The notes below the pieces were generated by a model. That model was not told the DNA's origin. It saw only the letters and a list, made by a program, of their open reading frames with translations, and did no database searches. Both the position numbers and the translations under genes were made by a program. From Eshraghiella sp964405265 (GTDB lineage Bacteria; Bacillota; Clostridia; Lachnospirales; Lachnospiraceae), in the NCBI GenBank assembly GCA_964405265.1, contig CAYONC010000005.1, positions 1-64,000 of the forward strand: 64,000 nt of DNA, given 5' to 3'. Numbering within the stretch: position 1 is the stretch's first letter; every line of letters begins with the position of its first letter. Positions 1 to 7,861 of the stretch are shown in pieces.

Positions 1-852
1 TAGTTCGTTCTGTCAAGATTCGTAACTATGGTTTCGTATGAATTCTCCGAAATCATCAAAAAGTTGCGTTGAAGAAATACTTCGATAATGATTTTTATCT
101 TTAAAAAGCTCTTTGACAGCATTTGTTTTCTTTCTTGTAAGCTTTAAAGAAATATCTAGGTCAAAACTGTTCGTATCTGGCAAATCCAACCCTTTTATAA
201 TACCATTAATCCCATCTTTAACACGAATAAGAAAGAACCATCCTTTTTCTTGAATGTGAGCCATACTGTTAAAAGACTCATATCCTCGATCTGCTATTAC
301 AAGTGCTTTAGCTATTTTTGAACGGTCTACCATTTCCTGTAACGCTTTATGTTCATTTGCTTCTTTCGATTTCTGAATAATAACATCAGGATAAATATGA
401 TGACTTATATCATACAGTGCGTTGATATGCAGAAGATTATAAGCTTTTCGATTATTTGTTTCAGAATAAAATGATGCCAAATCCTCTGGATTGGTAGGAA
501 TCTGTACATCAGAACCATCAACAGCTATTATGGGCATATTTTCCGTAAATTCTGTCATAAGCTTATGTGAAAAACCAGAAAATATAGATTCAAAAGCCTC
601 TGGTCTTATCTTGTTTCTTTGCTGAATAAAAGCAGAAGCAGTTGGTGTATCTGCAGAAGCATCAAATAGATCTAATAACTCATTAGTAAGACTTCCGCTT
701 CCCATTCCAATGATTCCAGCCAAAACTTTCTCCATAGATAGTTTTCGCTTACGAGTAAAATCATTGTCAGGATTAAAACAATAGTCCTGTGGATTATCAG
801 CAACATTCTTAATCTCGGTCAACAAAAGTTTTTTTACATGTTCAGATTTCAT
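1..852 (-). pseudogene. IS4-family transposase, frameshifted and cut by window edge
   Basis: This is a DDE transposase of the IS4 type. The first catalytic Asp lies in 'IIAVDGSDVQIP' and the second in 'ALVIADRGYES'. The part that should carry the catalytic Glu falls beyond position 1. The start is ATG at 852, after AAGGAG with seven bases between; an in-frame TTG lies at 873. The open frame stops at a TGA at 13-15. Just before it, over about 1-50, another minus-strand frame reads NSYETIVTNLD, which matches the YETI(I/V)TNL segment conserved in this family. A frameshift therefore separates the two frames, and the stop is not the natural end. The copy is probably inactive unless programmed frameshifting or a sequence error explains it. 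Confidence 0.8.
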
Positions 853-895
853 GTGTTTTCTCCTTGCAATCAATTTTTTCTTAACTACAAGGGGC

Positions 896-932
896 GCTCT
901 CGCTACTTCTTTAATTAATCAGTAGCGAGAGC
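896..932. repeat. 12-bp perfect inverted repeat near IS end
   Basis: The arms GCTCTCGCTACT (896-907) and AGTAGCGAGAGC (921-932) are perfectly complementary around a 13-base A+T loop. They lie between the transposase start and the hydrogenase terminator. No U-tract follows on either strand, so this is not a standard terminator. It probably belongs to the insertion sequence end, where such hairpins can block read-through transcription. The outer IS boundary and target duplication could not be located. Confidence 0.5.
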
Positions 933-970
933 ACCCGCACACATTTCTGCTTTTGTCAACTGTTTTTTAT

Positions 971-1009
971 AAAAAAAGACCCCTATACCCTTTAATTGGT
1001 ATAGAGATC
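971..1009 (-). terminator. Rho-independent terminator of the [FeFe] hydrogenase gene
   Basis: On the minus strand a 12-bp stem (978-989 with 998-1009, including two G-U pairs) closes an 8-base loop and is followed by seven U (971-977). It lies about 60 bases beyond the hydrogenase stop. It is intact, so the insertion sequence entered downstream of this transcription unit. Confidence 0.85.
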
Positions 1010-1068
1010 TCATTTCATCAGCTTAACTTAATGACATTGCCTGAAAGGCTGCGTTCATTTTGCAGTTC

Positions 1069-2514
1069 TTATTTGTGAAGTGAAATGGAATTCATGTCAT
1101 AATTGTTGAGATTCTCAATAATGGTACGTCTGTCGGCAGAAGATATCATTGTATCACGGTCACGTTTTGACAGAAGCTGGTCTTTATATGAACTCGGACC
1201 TCCGACACAGCCTCCCTCACAAGCCATTCCTTCAATGAAATCCTCAGGAAGACGATTGTTTTTAAGGAGCAGAAGTGCCTTTTTGCATTCGGAAGCACCA
1301 TTTGCTTTACATATTGAAGGATTGCAGTCCAGTCCTTTTTCCTTCATATATTCCATAATTGCAGCTGTCACGCCGCCGGCGTTGCCGTATCTCTTACCGA
1401 ATACGGAAGCTTCCTGACTTACTTCTTCCACAGGTTCAAAAGCTACCTCTCTGGCTCTCATAATGGCACGAAGCTCACTGAAGGCGAGTACGGCATCTGC
1501 ATTTCCTTCTATCTTCTGGTCAATGACCTCTGATTTTTTTGCAGTACACGGTCCTATGAAAACGGTATATGCGTCAGGATGTTTTGCCTTAATCATTCTT
1601 GACGTCATGCACATAGGAGAAACCGTTGTGGAAATACGGTCAGAAAGTTCGGGAAAATGATTATTTATCATGTTAACAAATGCAGGACAGCAGGAAGTGG
1701 TCTTCTTCTCACCTGCGGCATATGCTTCTGACCATTCTTCAGCTTCACTCATGGTTGTCATGTCTGCACCTGATGCAACCTCATACATATCGGTAAATCC
1801 CAGCTTTTTCATTGCCTGTCTCCAGCTTGCCATGGTTATGTCAGGACCGAACTGTCCCTCTGCAGCGGGAGCTACCATTGCATATACGGGTCTGCCGGAT
1901 TTAATCTGTTCTATTACCTGTACGATGAAGGTCTTGGCACCTATTGCACCGAACGGACACTTGTGAAGGCACAGACCGCACTTGATGCATTTATTGTTAT
2001 CTATTACTGAAATACCATATTCGTCATATGTAATTGCATCTACGGGACAGCTGAACTTACACGGACGCTTCAGATGTGCTATTGCATTATATGGACATGC
2101 CTTTGCACACATTCCGCATTCCTTGCATTTGCTTGGATCTATTCTTGAATGATGGTCTCCGGTTGAAATGGCTCCGAATTTACATGCATTGATACATGCC
2201 TTACCAGGACAATTCTGGCAGTTGTCGGTTACCGTGTAGCTGGATATCGGACAGTCCTCGCAGGCTGCGGTAATTACCTGAATGATATTGCCGTCATCCG
2301 ATGCACCGGGAGCCTTACCCTCCGCAAGGCGGATTCGCTGTCTTACGATTTCACGCTCCTTATATATACAACAGTAAAAATTAGGCTTGGGACCTTTAAC
2401 AAGACGGTATGGAAGGAGATCCCTCTCCTTGTCAAGAGTTCCTTCAAATGCCATCTTGGCTACATGATATAATATTTCATGCTTAAAATGTAGTATGTTC
2501 TTATCTGCATGCAT
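1069..2514 (-). CDS. Monomeric [FeFe] hydrogenase, group B-like
   Basis: This 481-residue cytoplasmic iron-only hydrogenase would interconvert protons and H2 with ferredoxin-type electrons. A Cys-rich N-terminal part (residues 85-111) precedes two 4Fe-4S motifs, CKECGMCAKACP (130-141) and CIKCGLCLHKCP (176-187). The H-cluster domain has L1 TSCCPAFV (about 273-280), L2 GPCTAKKSE (321-329) and L3 ACEGGCVGG (431-439). L1 ends in Ala-Phe where the classical group A motif has Trp, and L2 has PCTAKK; both fit group B enzymes. The start follows AAGGAG. No HydEFG maturase is in the window. Group B members are poorly characterised; H2 evolution during fermentation is the likely role, by family inference. 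Confidence 0.9.
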   Translation of the reverse strand: MHADKNILHFKHEILYHVAKMAFEGTLDKERDLLPYRLVKGPKPNFYCCIYKEREIVRQRIRLAEGKAPGASDDGNIIQVITAACEDCPISSYTVTDNCQNCPGKACINACKFGAISTGDHHSRIDPSKCKECGMCAKACPYNAIAHLKRPCKFSCPVDAITYDEYGISVIDNNKCIKCGLCLHKCPFGAIGAKTFIVQVIEQIKSGRPVYAMVAPAAEGQFGPDITMASWRQAMKKLGFTDMYEVASGADMTTMSEAEEWSEAYAAGEKKTTSCCPAFVNMINNHFPELSDRISTTVSPMCMTSRMIKAKHPDAYTVFIGPCTAKKSEVIDQKIEGNADAVLAFSELRAIMRAREVAFEPVEEVSQEASVFGKRYGNAGGVTAAIMEYMKEKGLDCNPSICKANGASECKKALLLLKNNRLPEDFIEGMACEGGCVGGPSSYKDQLLSKRDRDTMISSADRRTIIENLNNYDMNSISLHK

Positions 2515-2545
2515 GAGTGATTGTCTCCTTAAATTTGCTAACTAA

Positions 2546-2574
2546 ATCTTAGACCAAAAAATAAGATATGTCAA
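2546..2574 (-). promoter_or_regulatory. Sigma-A promoter of the hydrogenase gene
   Basis: On the minus strand, TTGACA (2574-2569) and TAAGAT (2551-2546) are separated by 17 bases, about 30 bases before the start codon. The octamer ATGTCAAT occurs here (2568-2575) and again at 2589-2596, exactly 21 bases apart. Confidence 0.65.
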
Positions 2575-2580
2575 TGATAC

Positions 2581-2608
2581 TTGCAAACATGTCAATTTCT
2601 GTTAAAAT
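2581..2608 (+). promoter_or_regulatory. Promoter of the aldo/keto reductase gene
   Basis: TTGCAA (2581-2586) and TAAAAT (2603-2608) are 16 bases apart and diverge from the hydrogenase promoter. Transcription would begin shortly before the AAAGGG ribosome binding site at 2632-2637. Confidence 0.5.
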
Positions 2609-2643
2609 AAGAAATACGTGAAAAAAGTAAGAAAGGGATGCTT

Positions 2644-3591
2644 ATGAAAGAAATTAACGGAAGGCTGCTTCCGCCGTGCATGGTGGGAACATGGGCATGG
2701 GGAAGCGGAATGAACGGTTCGGGAATGATATTCGGAAAACATTACGATACGGAACAGTTAAGGGCGGCTTTTGAAACTGCCGCTGACGGAGGACTGACCA
2801 TGTGGGATACCGCGGAAGTGTACGGAATGGGCAGGGCGGAAATCCTTCTTGGAGAGTTTATTAAAGACAGGAATGATATAATTATCTCGACCAAGCATAT
2901 GCCTTCAAAGAGATATAAAAAGGGAAGTGTCAGAAAATCGGTAACAGGAAGCCTTGAAAGGCTCGGACGGGATGTTATAGATTTGTATTGGCTTCATGAA
3001 CCGTTTAATTATAAGGCTAATCTGGATGAAATGGCGGAATGCATGGACGAAGGACTGATAAAGAGCATAGGACTGTCAAATTTTAATGAAGAAGATTTGA
3101 GTAAAGCTGATGAATATCTGAAGTCTAAGGGATATAAGCTTACGGCGGTTCAGAATCATTACAGCCTGCTGTCCATGGAGAGACAGGACGGAGTACGCAG
3201 GTACTGCATGGATAATGATATTCTGTTTTACGGATATATGGTTCTTGAACAGGGAGCACTGTCAGGACATTATGATGCTTCCCATACCTTTAAGAAGCTG
3301 TCTTTAAGGGGACTGTCCTTTGGAAAAGGAAAATTCAGGAAAATTAACGGGCTCATAGAATATATAAGGGAGCTCGGAAGAAAGTATGATACGGATTCTT
3401 CAAGAATACCGGTGGCATGGGCTGTTGGCAGGGGAATTACTCCGATAGTCGGAATAACCGGGCAGGTACAGGCACAGGCTCTTGTTGACGGTCTGTCTGT
3501 TGAGCTGACGGAGGAAGAGATGAATATGCTTGAAAAAATGGCGCTTGAATCCGGGGTGCGAGCAAGAGGAATATGGGAAACCAATAAATAA
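2644..3591 (+). CDS. Aldo/keto reductase
   Basis: This is a 315-residue NAD(P)H-dependent oxidoreductase of the aldo/keto reductase superfamily with a TIM-barrel fold. The catalytic tetrad is visible: Asp in WDTAEVYG, Tyr in the same segment, Lys in ISTKHMP and His in YWLHEP. ATG 2644 is chosen over ATG 2638 because AAAGGG at 2632-2637 directly abuts the earlier codon but lies six bases before the later one. The gene stands alone, divergent from the hydrogenase and ending at a shared bidirectional terminator. The substrate cannot be told from sequence. Confidence 0.85.
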   Translation: MKEINGRLLPPCMVGTWAWGSGMNGSGMIFGKHYDTEQLRAAFETAADGGLTMWDTAEVYGMGRAEILLGEFIKDRNDIIISTKHMPSKRYKKGSVRKSVTGSLERLGRDVIDLYWLHEPFNYKANLDEMAECMDEGLIKSIGLSNFNEEDLSKADEYLKSKGYKLTAVQNHYSLLSMERQDGVRRYCMDNDILFYGYMVLEQGALSGHYDASHTFKKLSLRGLSFGKGKFRKINGLIEYIRELGRKYDTDSSRIPVAWAVGRGITPIVGITGQVQAQALVDGLSVELTEEEMNMLEKMALESGVRARGIWETNK

Positions 3592-3638
3592 AAAAACGGG
3601 ATATGCCACAAATTTAAGGCATATCCCGTAATCTTTTT
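3590..3638. terminator. Bidirectional terminator between aldo/keto reductase and buk
   Basis: A perfect 12-bp stem (3596-3607 with 3618-3629) is flanked by an A-run on the left and TTTTT (3634-3638) on the right. It can therefore stop transcription from both convergent genes. The U-tract on the plus strand overlaps the buk stop codon. Confidence 0.85.
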
Positions 3639-4707
3639 ATTGATAAACTGCAGCTTTTTCAGCTCCGGTCATAACTCTTAAACCACCCTGGGCAAGGGCA
3701 AGAAGCTCATCTTCTCCCGGATATACCGTAAAAGGAGCAATCCATCCACATTTTTCCTTTAATTCGTCTACAAGCTCAGCATTATAGGCTATACCGCCCG
3801 TAACGATTATGCGGTCAACCTTTCCGTTAAGTACTGTTGCCATTGCACCTACGTTTTTTGCAATATTGTAGATAAAAGCTTCACGCACGGCAGCAGCTTT
3901 TTCATCTCCGGCAGCAATCATTTTATTGACCTCACGCATGTCATTGGTACCGAGATAGGCATTGAAGCCGCCGTTACCCACTAATTTCTTCATAATTTCT
4001 TTTTCGGTATATTTTCCTGAAAAACATAACTTCACGAGTGCACCGCTCGGAACGGAACCGGCTCTCTCAGGCGAAAAAGCTCCGTCTCCGTCAAGGGCGT
4101 TGAATATATCCACGATTTTTCCTTTTTTATGAGGACCAACGGAAACACCGCCTCCGAGATGAATTACGATAAGGTTGAGGTCTTCGTATTTCTGACCTGA
4201 CTCTTTTGCATAACGCTTGGCAACTGCCTTCTGGTTGAGAGCGTGGAATATGCTGGTTCTTGGAAGCTCAGGCAGTCCGGAATAACGTGCAACAGGCTCC
4301 ATTTCGTCTACGACAACGGGATCCACAATATATGCAGGTACATTAATTGAGTCGGCTATTTCTTTTGCAAGTATGCCTCCTAAGTTGGAAGCGTGCTGAC
4401 CCTGTACACCGGAACGGAGATCCTCAAGAAGTCTGTCATTCACCTCGTATGTGCCGCTTGGAATAGGCTTGAGGAGTCCTCCTCTTCCTACAACGACGTT
4501 AAGTGAATTTATGTCAAAATTCTTTTCTTTAAGGAAGGAAATGATTATATCCTTACGGAAATCTTTCTGGTCTATGATGGTTGCGTATTTGGAAATTTCT
4601 TCCGTAGGATGTCTTAATGTCTCATCAAAGAGAAGCGTTTCATCTTCAAATACACCGATTTTGGTTGATGTGGAACCCGGGTTAATAATTAAACTTAAAA
4701 CTGACAT
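3637..4707 (-). CDS. buk: Butyrate kinase
   Basis: This enzyme transfers the phosphoryl group of butyryl phosphate to ADP, giving butyrate and ATP, the last step of butyrate fermentation by the kinase route. It has 356 residues, the usual length of the acetate/butyrate kinase (ASKHA) family. The N-terminal phosphate loop reads INPGSTSTKIGVF. Other family blocks are GRGGLLKPIPSGTY, IHLGGGVSVGPH and VTGGIAYN near the C-terminus. The start follows AAAGGA. It lies 16 bases after ptb and is presumably co-transcribed with it. The pair is not joined to the butyryl-CoA operon at 22-29 kb. Confidence 0.95.
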   Translation of the reverse strand: MSVLSLIINPGSTSTKIGVFEDETLLFDETLRHPTEEISKYATIIDQKDFRKDIIISFLKEKNFDINSLNVVVGRGGLLKPIPSGTYEVNDRLLEDLRSGVQGQHASNLGGILAKEIADSINVPAYIVDPVVVDEMEPVARYSGLPELPRTSIFHALNQKAVAKRYAKESGQKYEDLNLIVIHLGGGVSVGPHKKGKIVDIFNALDGDGAFSPERAGSVPSGALVKLCFSGKYTEKEIMKKLVGNGGFNAYLGTNDMREVNKMIAAGDEKAAAVREAFIYNIAKNVGAMATVLNGKVDRIIVTGGIAYNAELVDELKEKCGWIAPFTVYPGEDELLALAQGGLRVMTGAEKAAVYQ

Positions 4708-4723
4708 GTCTGTATATCCTTTC

Positions 4724-5641
4724 TTATTTATTTTTCATTGCTTCAGCGACAACTGCTCCGAGTGCAAGAGAGTTCACCTTGACTTCAAAGGAGTCTGAAC
4801 GTGATGTAAGAATAACCGGAGCGGCTGTTCCGGTAATGAGGTTGCCGTTTACCACGTCTGCGGTGTGAACCATTGCTTTGTAGCATATGTTGCCGGCATG
4901 GATGTCAGGGAAAAGAATGACATCGGCATCTCCGACGATTTTTCTTCCGGTGCATCCTTTGTGCGTTGCCGCCTCAGGACAGATGGCAAGATCCATTGAA
5001 AGAGGTCCGTCTACTATGCATCCGGTAATAATGCCTTCATCATTCATCCTTGTAAGCTCTGCTGCATCAACGGTTGCAGGCATCTTAGGGTTAACAACCT
5101 CTACCGCTGCAACCGGTGCAACCTTAGGATTGTCAATTCCGCAGGCTTTACATATCTCTACCGTATTATGGATAATGTTAATCTTGTCTTCAAGCGTAGG
5201 ATAAGGAATAAATGCCACGTCAGAGAGAAACAGAAGCTTGTCAACACCTTTTACGTCAAATACGCATACGTGTGACAGCGGCTTGCCCGTTCTGAGTCCG
5301 ACTTCCTTGTCAAGAATACTCTTTAAGAAGCCCTTGGTATCTATAAGACCCTTCATATACATATCGGCTTTACCATCATGCACAAGCTTAACGGCAGTAA
5401 GGGCGGCTTCGGTGACATCCTTGACATCTATAACCTCGTAATCATTTAAATCCATGGAAATGGAAGCAGCAATTTCTCTGATAAGGTCTGCATCACCTAC
5501 AAGTATCGAGTCTGCAATACCGCGTTCCTTTGCAGCCCTGCAGGCTTCAAGAACGGCTTCATCCTGTGCAACCGCTACGGAAACCTTCTTCATGCCGCAT
5601 TCTTTTACCTTGGATAATATGTCGTCAAAACTTTTTATCAT
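4724..5641 (-). CDS. ptb: Phosphate butyryltransferase
   Basis: This enzyme exchanges the CoA of butyryl-CoA for phosphate, giving butyryl phosphate for the downstream kinase. It is a 305-residue member of the phosphate acetyl/butyryltransferase family. Recognisable segments are VSVAVAQDEAVLEA at the N-terminus, VHDGKADMYMKGLIDTKGFL, LSHVCVFDVKG and FPDIHAGNICYKAMVH. ATG 5641 is chosen; a GTG one codon upstream (5644) is also possible, but the AGGAG spacing favours the ATG. It is the first gene of a two-gene unit with buk and has a strong promoter of its own. Confidence 0.94.
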   Translation of the reverse strand: MIKSFDDILSKVKECGMKKVSVAVAQDEAVLEACRAAKERGIADSILVGDADLIREIAASISMDLNDYEVIDVKDVTEAALTAVKLVHDGKADMYMKGLIDTKGFLKSILDKEVGLRTGKPLSHVCVFDVKGVDKLLFLSDVAFIPYPTLEDKINIIHNTVEICKACGIDNPKVAPVAAVEVVNPKMPATVDAAELTRMNDEGIITGCIVDGPLSMDLAICPEAATHKGCTGRKIVGDADVILFPDIHAGNICYKAMVHTADVVNGNLITGTAAPVILTSRSDSFEVKVNSLALGAVVAEAMKNK

Positions 5642-5678
5642 CACTGAATCTCCTTTGTTTATAAAAAATCTAATAAGA

Positions 5679-5707
5679 ATATTAGCACTTCCTTATCTAA
5701 AGGTCAA
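5679..5707 (-). promoter_or_regulatory. Sigma-A promoter of ptb-buk
   Basis: On the minus strand, TTGACC (5707-5702) and TAATAT (5684-5679) are 17 bases apart. A small inverted repeat, CTAAT-N6-ATTAG (5670-5685), covers the -10 region and could be an operator. No Rex-type TTGTTAA motif is visible here. Confidence 0.7.
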
Positions 5708-5718
5708 CGGAAATTCTG

Positions 5719-5769
5719 TTGACACGGTAATACAAAAATGATAGTATATGAAAATGCAAACAGGTTGCA
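5719..5769 (+). promoter_or_regulatory. Promoter of fur-znuACB with candidate operator
   Basis: TTGACA (5719-5724) and TAGTAT (5742-5747) are 17 bases apart. A small inverted repeat, TGCAA-N5-TTGCA (5755-5769), follows at the expected transcription start and could bind the Fur-family protein encoded next. The -35 boxes of this promoter and the ptb promoter lie back to back, only 11 bases apart. Confidence 0.65.
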
Positions 5770-5784
5770 AAAAGGCGGTGGAAC

Positions 5785-6204
5785 ATGTCATCAAGAAACT
5801 ATTCAACGGTGAGCCATAATAAGATAATGAATTTTTTTGCCGAAAACAGTGAAAAAATCGTAACGGCGGCAGATATAGGAAATTATTTAAGAAATTCCGG
5901 AATAGAGGTCAATACCTCAACCGTATACAGGCACTTAAACAGACTGTGCAGGGAAGGAACCGTAATGAAATATGTTGCGGAGAAAGGTGAAATGTCTACA
6001 TACCAGTATGCGGGAGATGCAGGAAGAAACTGCAGAAACCACCTGCATTTAAGATGTACGGGATGTGACAGGATAATTCACCTTGAATGTGAATTTATGG
6101 ACGAGTTATATGCACACATAATGAACCATCACGGATTTTCACTGTGTTGTGAAACCTCCGTGCTGAACGGATTATGCAGTGAATGCAGGGAGAAAAAAGC
6201 ATGA
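5785..6204 (+). CDS. Fur-family metal regulator (Zur-like)
   Basis: This 139-residue metalloregulator has an N-terminal winged helix, with the recognition segment NTSTVYRHLNRL at about 50-61. The C-terminal metal-binding half is rich in Cys and His: NHLHLRCTGC, HLEC and a terminal CSEC. Two CxxC pairs suggest the structural zinc site of the Fur superfamily. The family includes Fur, Zur and PerR. The four-base overlap with a zinc/manganese-type ABC transporter operon favours a Zur-like role. It would repress its own operon when zinc is plentiful. The metal specificity is inferred from context. Confidence 0.85.
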   Translation: MSSRNYSTVSHNKIMNFFAENSEKIVTAADIGNYLRNSGIEVNTSTVYRHLNRLCREGTVMKYVAEKGEMSTYQYAGDAGRNCRNHLHLRCTGCDRIIHLECEFMDELYAHIMNHHGFSLCCETSVLNGLCSECREKKA

Positions 6205-7160
6205 CTAAAAAAATGACGGCACTGCTTGTGCCGCTGCTGTGTATGTGTATAATTATGACCGGATGCGGAATGAAGCAGCAGGAAAATGATGGAAAAATTA
6301 AAATCGTTACGACGGTATTCGCATCATATGATTTTGCAAGACAGGCAGCAGGGGACTTGGCAGAGGTAACACTTCTCTTAAAACCGGGAGCAGAATCTCA
6401 TTCTTATGAGCCTTCACCGAAGGACATCATTGAGATGGAGGAATGTGACCTGTTCATATATACAGGCGGTGAAAGTGACACCTGGATTGATTATATTCTG
6501 GACAGGATTGATAATTCGGGCATGAAGGTCATAAAGATGCTTGACCTTGTTGACAGATATGAAGAAGAGCACGTAGAGGGAATGGAAGGACATCATCATC
6601 ACGAACATGATGATGAAGAAGATGAAGAAACCGAATGGGATGAGCATGTGTGGACTGATCCGCTTAATGCTTTGAAGATAACGGAAGCCGTAAGGGATGC
6701 ACTTATTGAAACGGATCCTGACAATGAGAAAACGTACAGGGATAATTATGACCGGTTTGAACTTGAAATAAAAGAGCTTGATGAAGGCTTCAGGGAGCTT
6801 ACCGAAAATGCCGAAAGAAAAGAAATCGTATTTGGGGACAGATTCCCGCTCCGGTATTTTGCGGAAGCATACGGATTGGAATATTATGCGGCATTCCCGG
6901 GATGTGCGGCTCAGAGTGAGCCGAGCGCCGCAACGGTTGCGTTCCTGATAGATAAAGTTAAAGAAGACTGTATACCGGTAGTTTTTAAAATAGAACTCAG
7001 CAGCGGAAATATTGCGGATGCCATAGCGGCAGATACGGGAGCAAAGGTGCTTACGTTTTATTCCTGCCACAATATAAGCCGTGACGACTTTGAAAATGGA
7101 ATCACTTATATAGATTTTATGAAAAAAAATCTTGAATCACTCAGGGAGGCGTTGAACTGA
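6201..7160 (+). CDS. znuA: Zinc/manganese ABC transporter substrate-binding lipoprotein
   Basis: This 319-residue lipoprotein (lipobox MTGC, Cys about 23) is a cluster A-I metal-binding protein that delivers Zn2+ or Mn2+ to the permease. It has the conserved GAESHSYEPSP (first His ligand) and DEHVWTDPLN (second His). A His/acid-rich loop of about 30 residues (HHHHEHDDEEDEE) is typical of zinc rather than manganese binders. Where classical ZnuA has His in an FHDAF-like motif, this protein has FGDRFPLRYF, so an Asp may replace the third His. ATG 6201 overlaps the regulator stop by four bases (ATGA) and follows AGGGAG. Confidence 0.9.
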   Translation: MTKKMTALLVPLLCMCIIMTGCGMKQQENDGKIKIVTTVFASYDFARQAAGDLAEVTLLLKPGAESHSYEPSPKDIIEMEECDLFIYTGGESDTWIDYILDRIDNSGMKVIKMLDLVDRYEEEHVEGMEGHHHHEHDDEEDEETEWDEHVWTDPLNALKITEAVRDALIETDPDNEKTYRDNYDRFELEIKELDEGFRELTENAERKEIVFGDRFPLRYFAEAYGLEYYAAFPGCAAQSEPSAATVAFLIDKVKEDCIPVVFKIELSSGNIADAIAADTGAKVLTFYSCHNISRDDFENGITYIDFMKKNLESLREALN

Positions 7161-7861
7161 TGGCTTTGATAAAATGTACCGGACTGAAGTTAGGATATGA
7201 AGGACGGGCAATACTGGACAATATAGATTTTGAGCTTGCAGGAGGAGAATACCTGTGCATAATAGGCGAAAACGGCGTGGGGAAAAGCACACTGATAAAA
7301 GCACTTCTGCGTCTTAAAAAGCCAATGGACGGAAGCATTGTGACGGGAGACGGACTGAAAGCTAAGGAAATCGGATACCTGCCGCAGCAGACAGCGGCAC
7401 AAAAGGATTTTCCTGCAAGCGTATATGAGGTTGTTCTGTCGGGAAGACTTAATAATCTGTCCTTTCATCCGTTTTACACAAAGGCGGACAAAGAAGACGC
7501 ATATGATAAAATGCGTCTTATGGGAATTGAAAACCTTAAAGACAGATGTTACCATGACCTGTCCGGCGGACAGCAGCAGAGAACGCTGCTTGCAAGGGCA
7601 ATGTGTGCAACGAAAAAACTGATTCTTCTTGATGAGCCGGCAACCGGACTTGACCCGGCAGCAACCTCGGAATTTTATGAGCTGATATACCACATTAACA
7701 GAAAGATGGGAATAACGGTAATAATGGTATCACATGATATGGAGGCAACACTCAGGTATGCAACGCATATCCTGCAGCTGTCCCATAAGGGATATTTTTT
7801 CGGAACAAAAGAAGAATATGTGAAATATTCATCAACAGAAGGAGCTGTTACAGGTGATTGA
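7160..7861 (+). CDS. znuC: Zinc/manganese ABC transporter ATP-binding protein
   Basis: This 233-residue cytoplasmic ATPase powers metal uptake. Walker A is GENGVGKST (about 35-43), the Q-loop is YLPQQTA, the signature is LSGGQQQR (about 135-142), and Walker B is LILLDEPATGLDP, followed by the H-loop VSHD. The start codon overlaps the znuA stop (ATGA), and its own stop overlaps the GTG start of the permease, indicating tight translational coupling. Confidence 0.93.
   Translation: MALIKCTGLKLGYEGRAILDNIDFELAGGEYLCIIGENGVGKSTLIKALLRLKKPMDGSIVTGDGLKAKEIGYLPQQTAAQKDFPASVYEVVLSGRLNNLSFHPFYTKADKEDAYDKMRLMGIENLKDRCYHDLSGGQQQRTLLARAMCATKKLILLDEPATGLDPAATSEFYELIYHINRKMGITVIMVSHDMEATLRYATHILQLSHKGYFFGTKEEYVKYSSTEGAVTGD

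Noticed and set aside
896..932. Terminator for the hydrogenase gene at the 12-bp palindrome
   Set aside because: No U-tract follows it on either strand, and a complete terminator already lies at 971-1009.
5645..5784. Second Rex operator in front of ptb-buk
   Set aside because: The region has CTAAT-N6-ATTAG and GTCAAC/GTTGAC symmetries but no TTGTTAA-type half-site.
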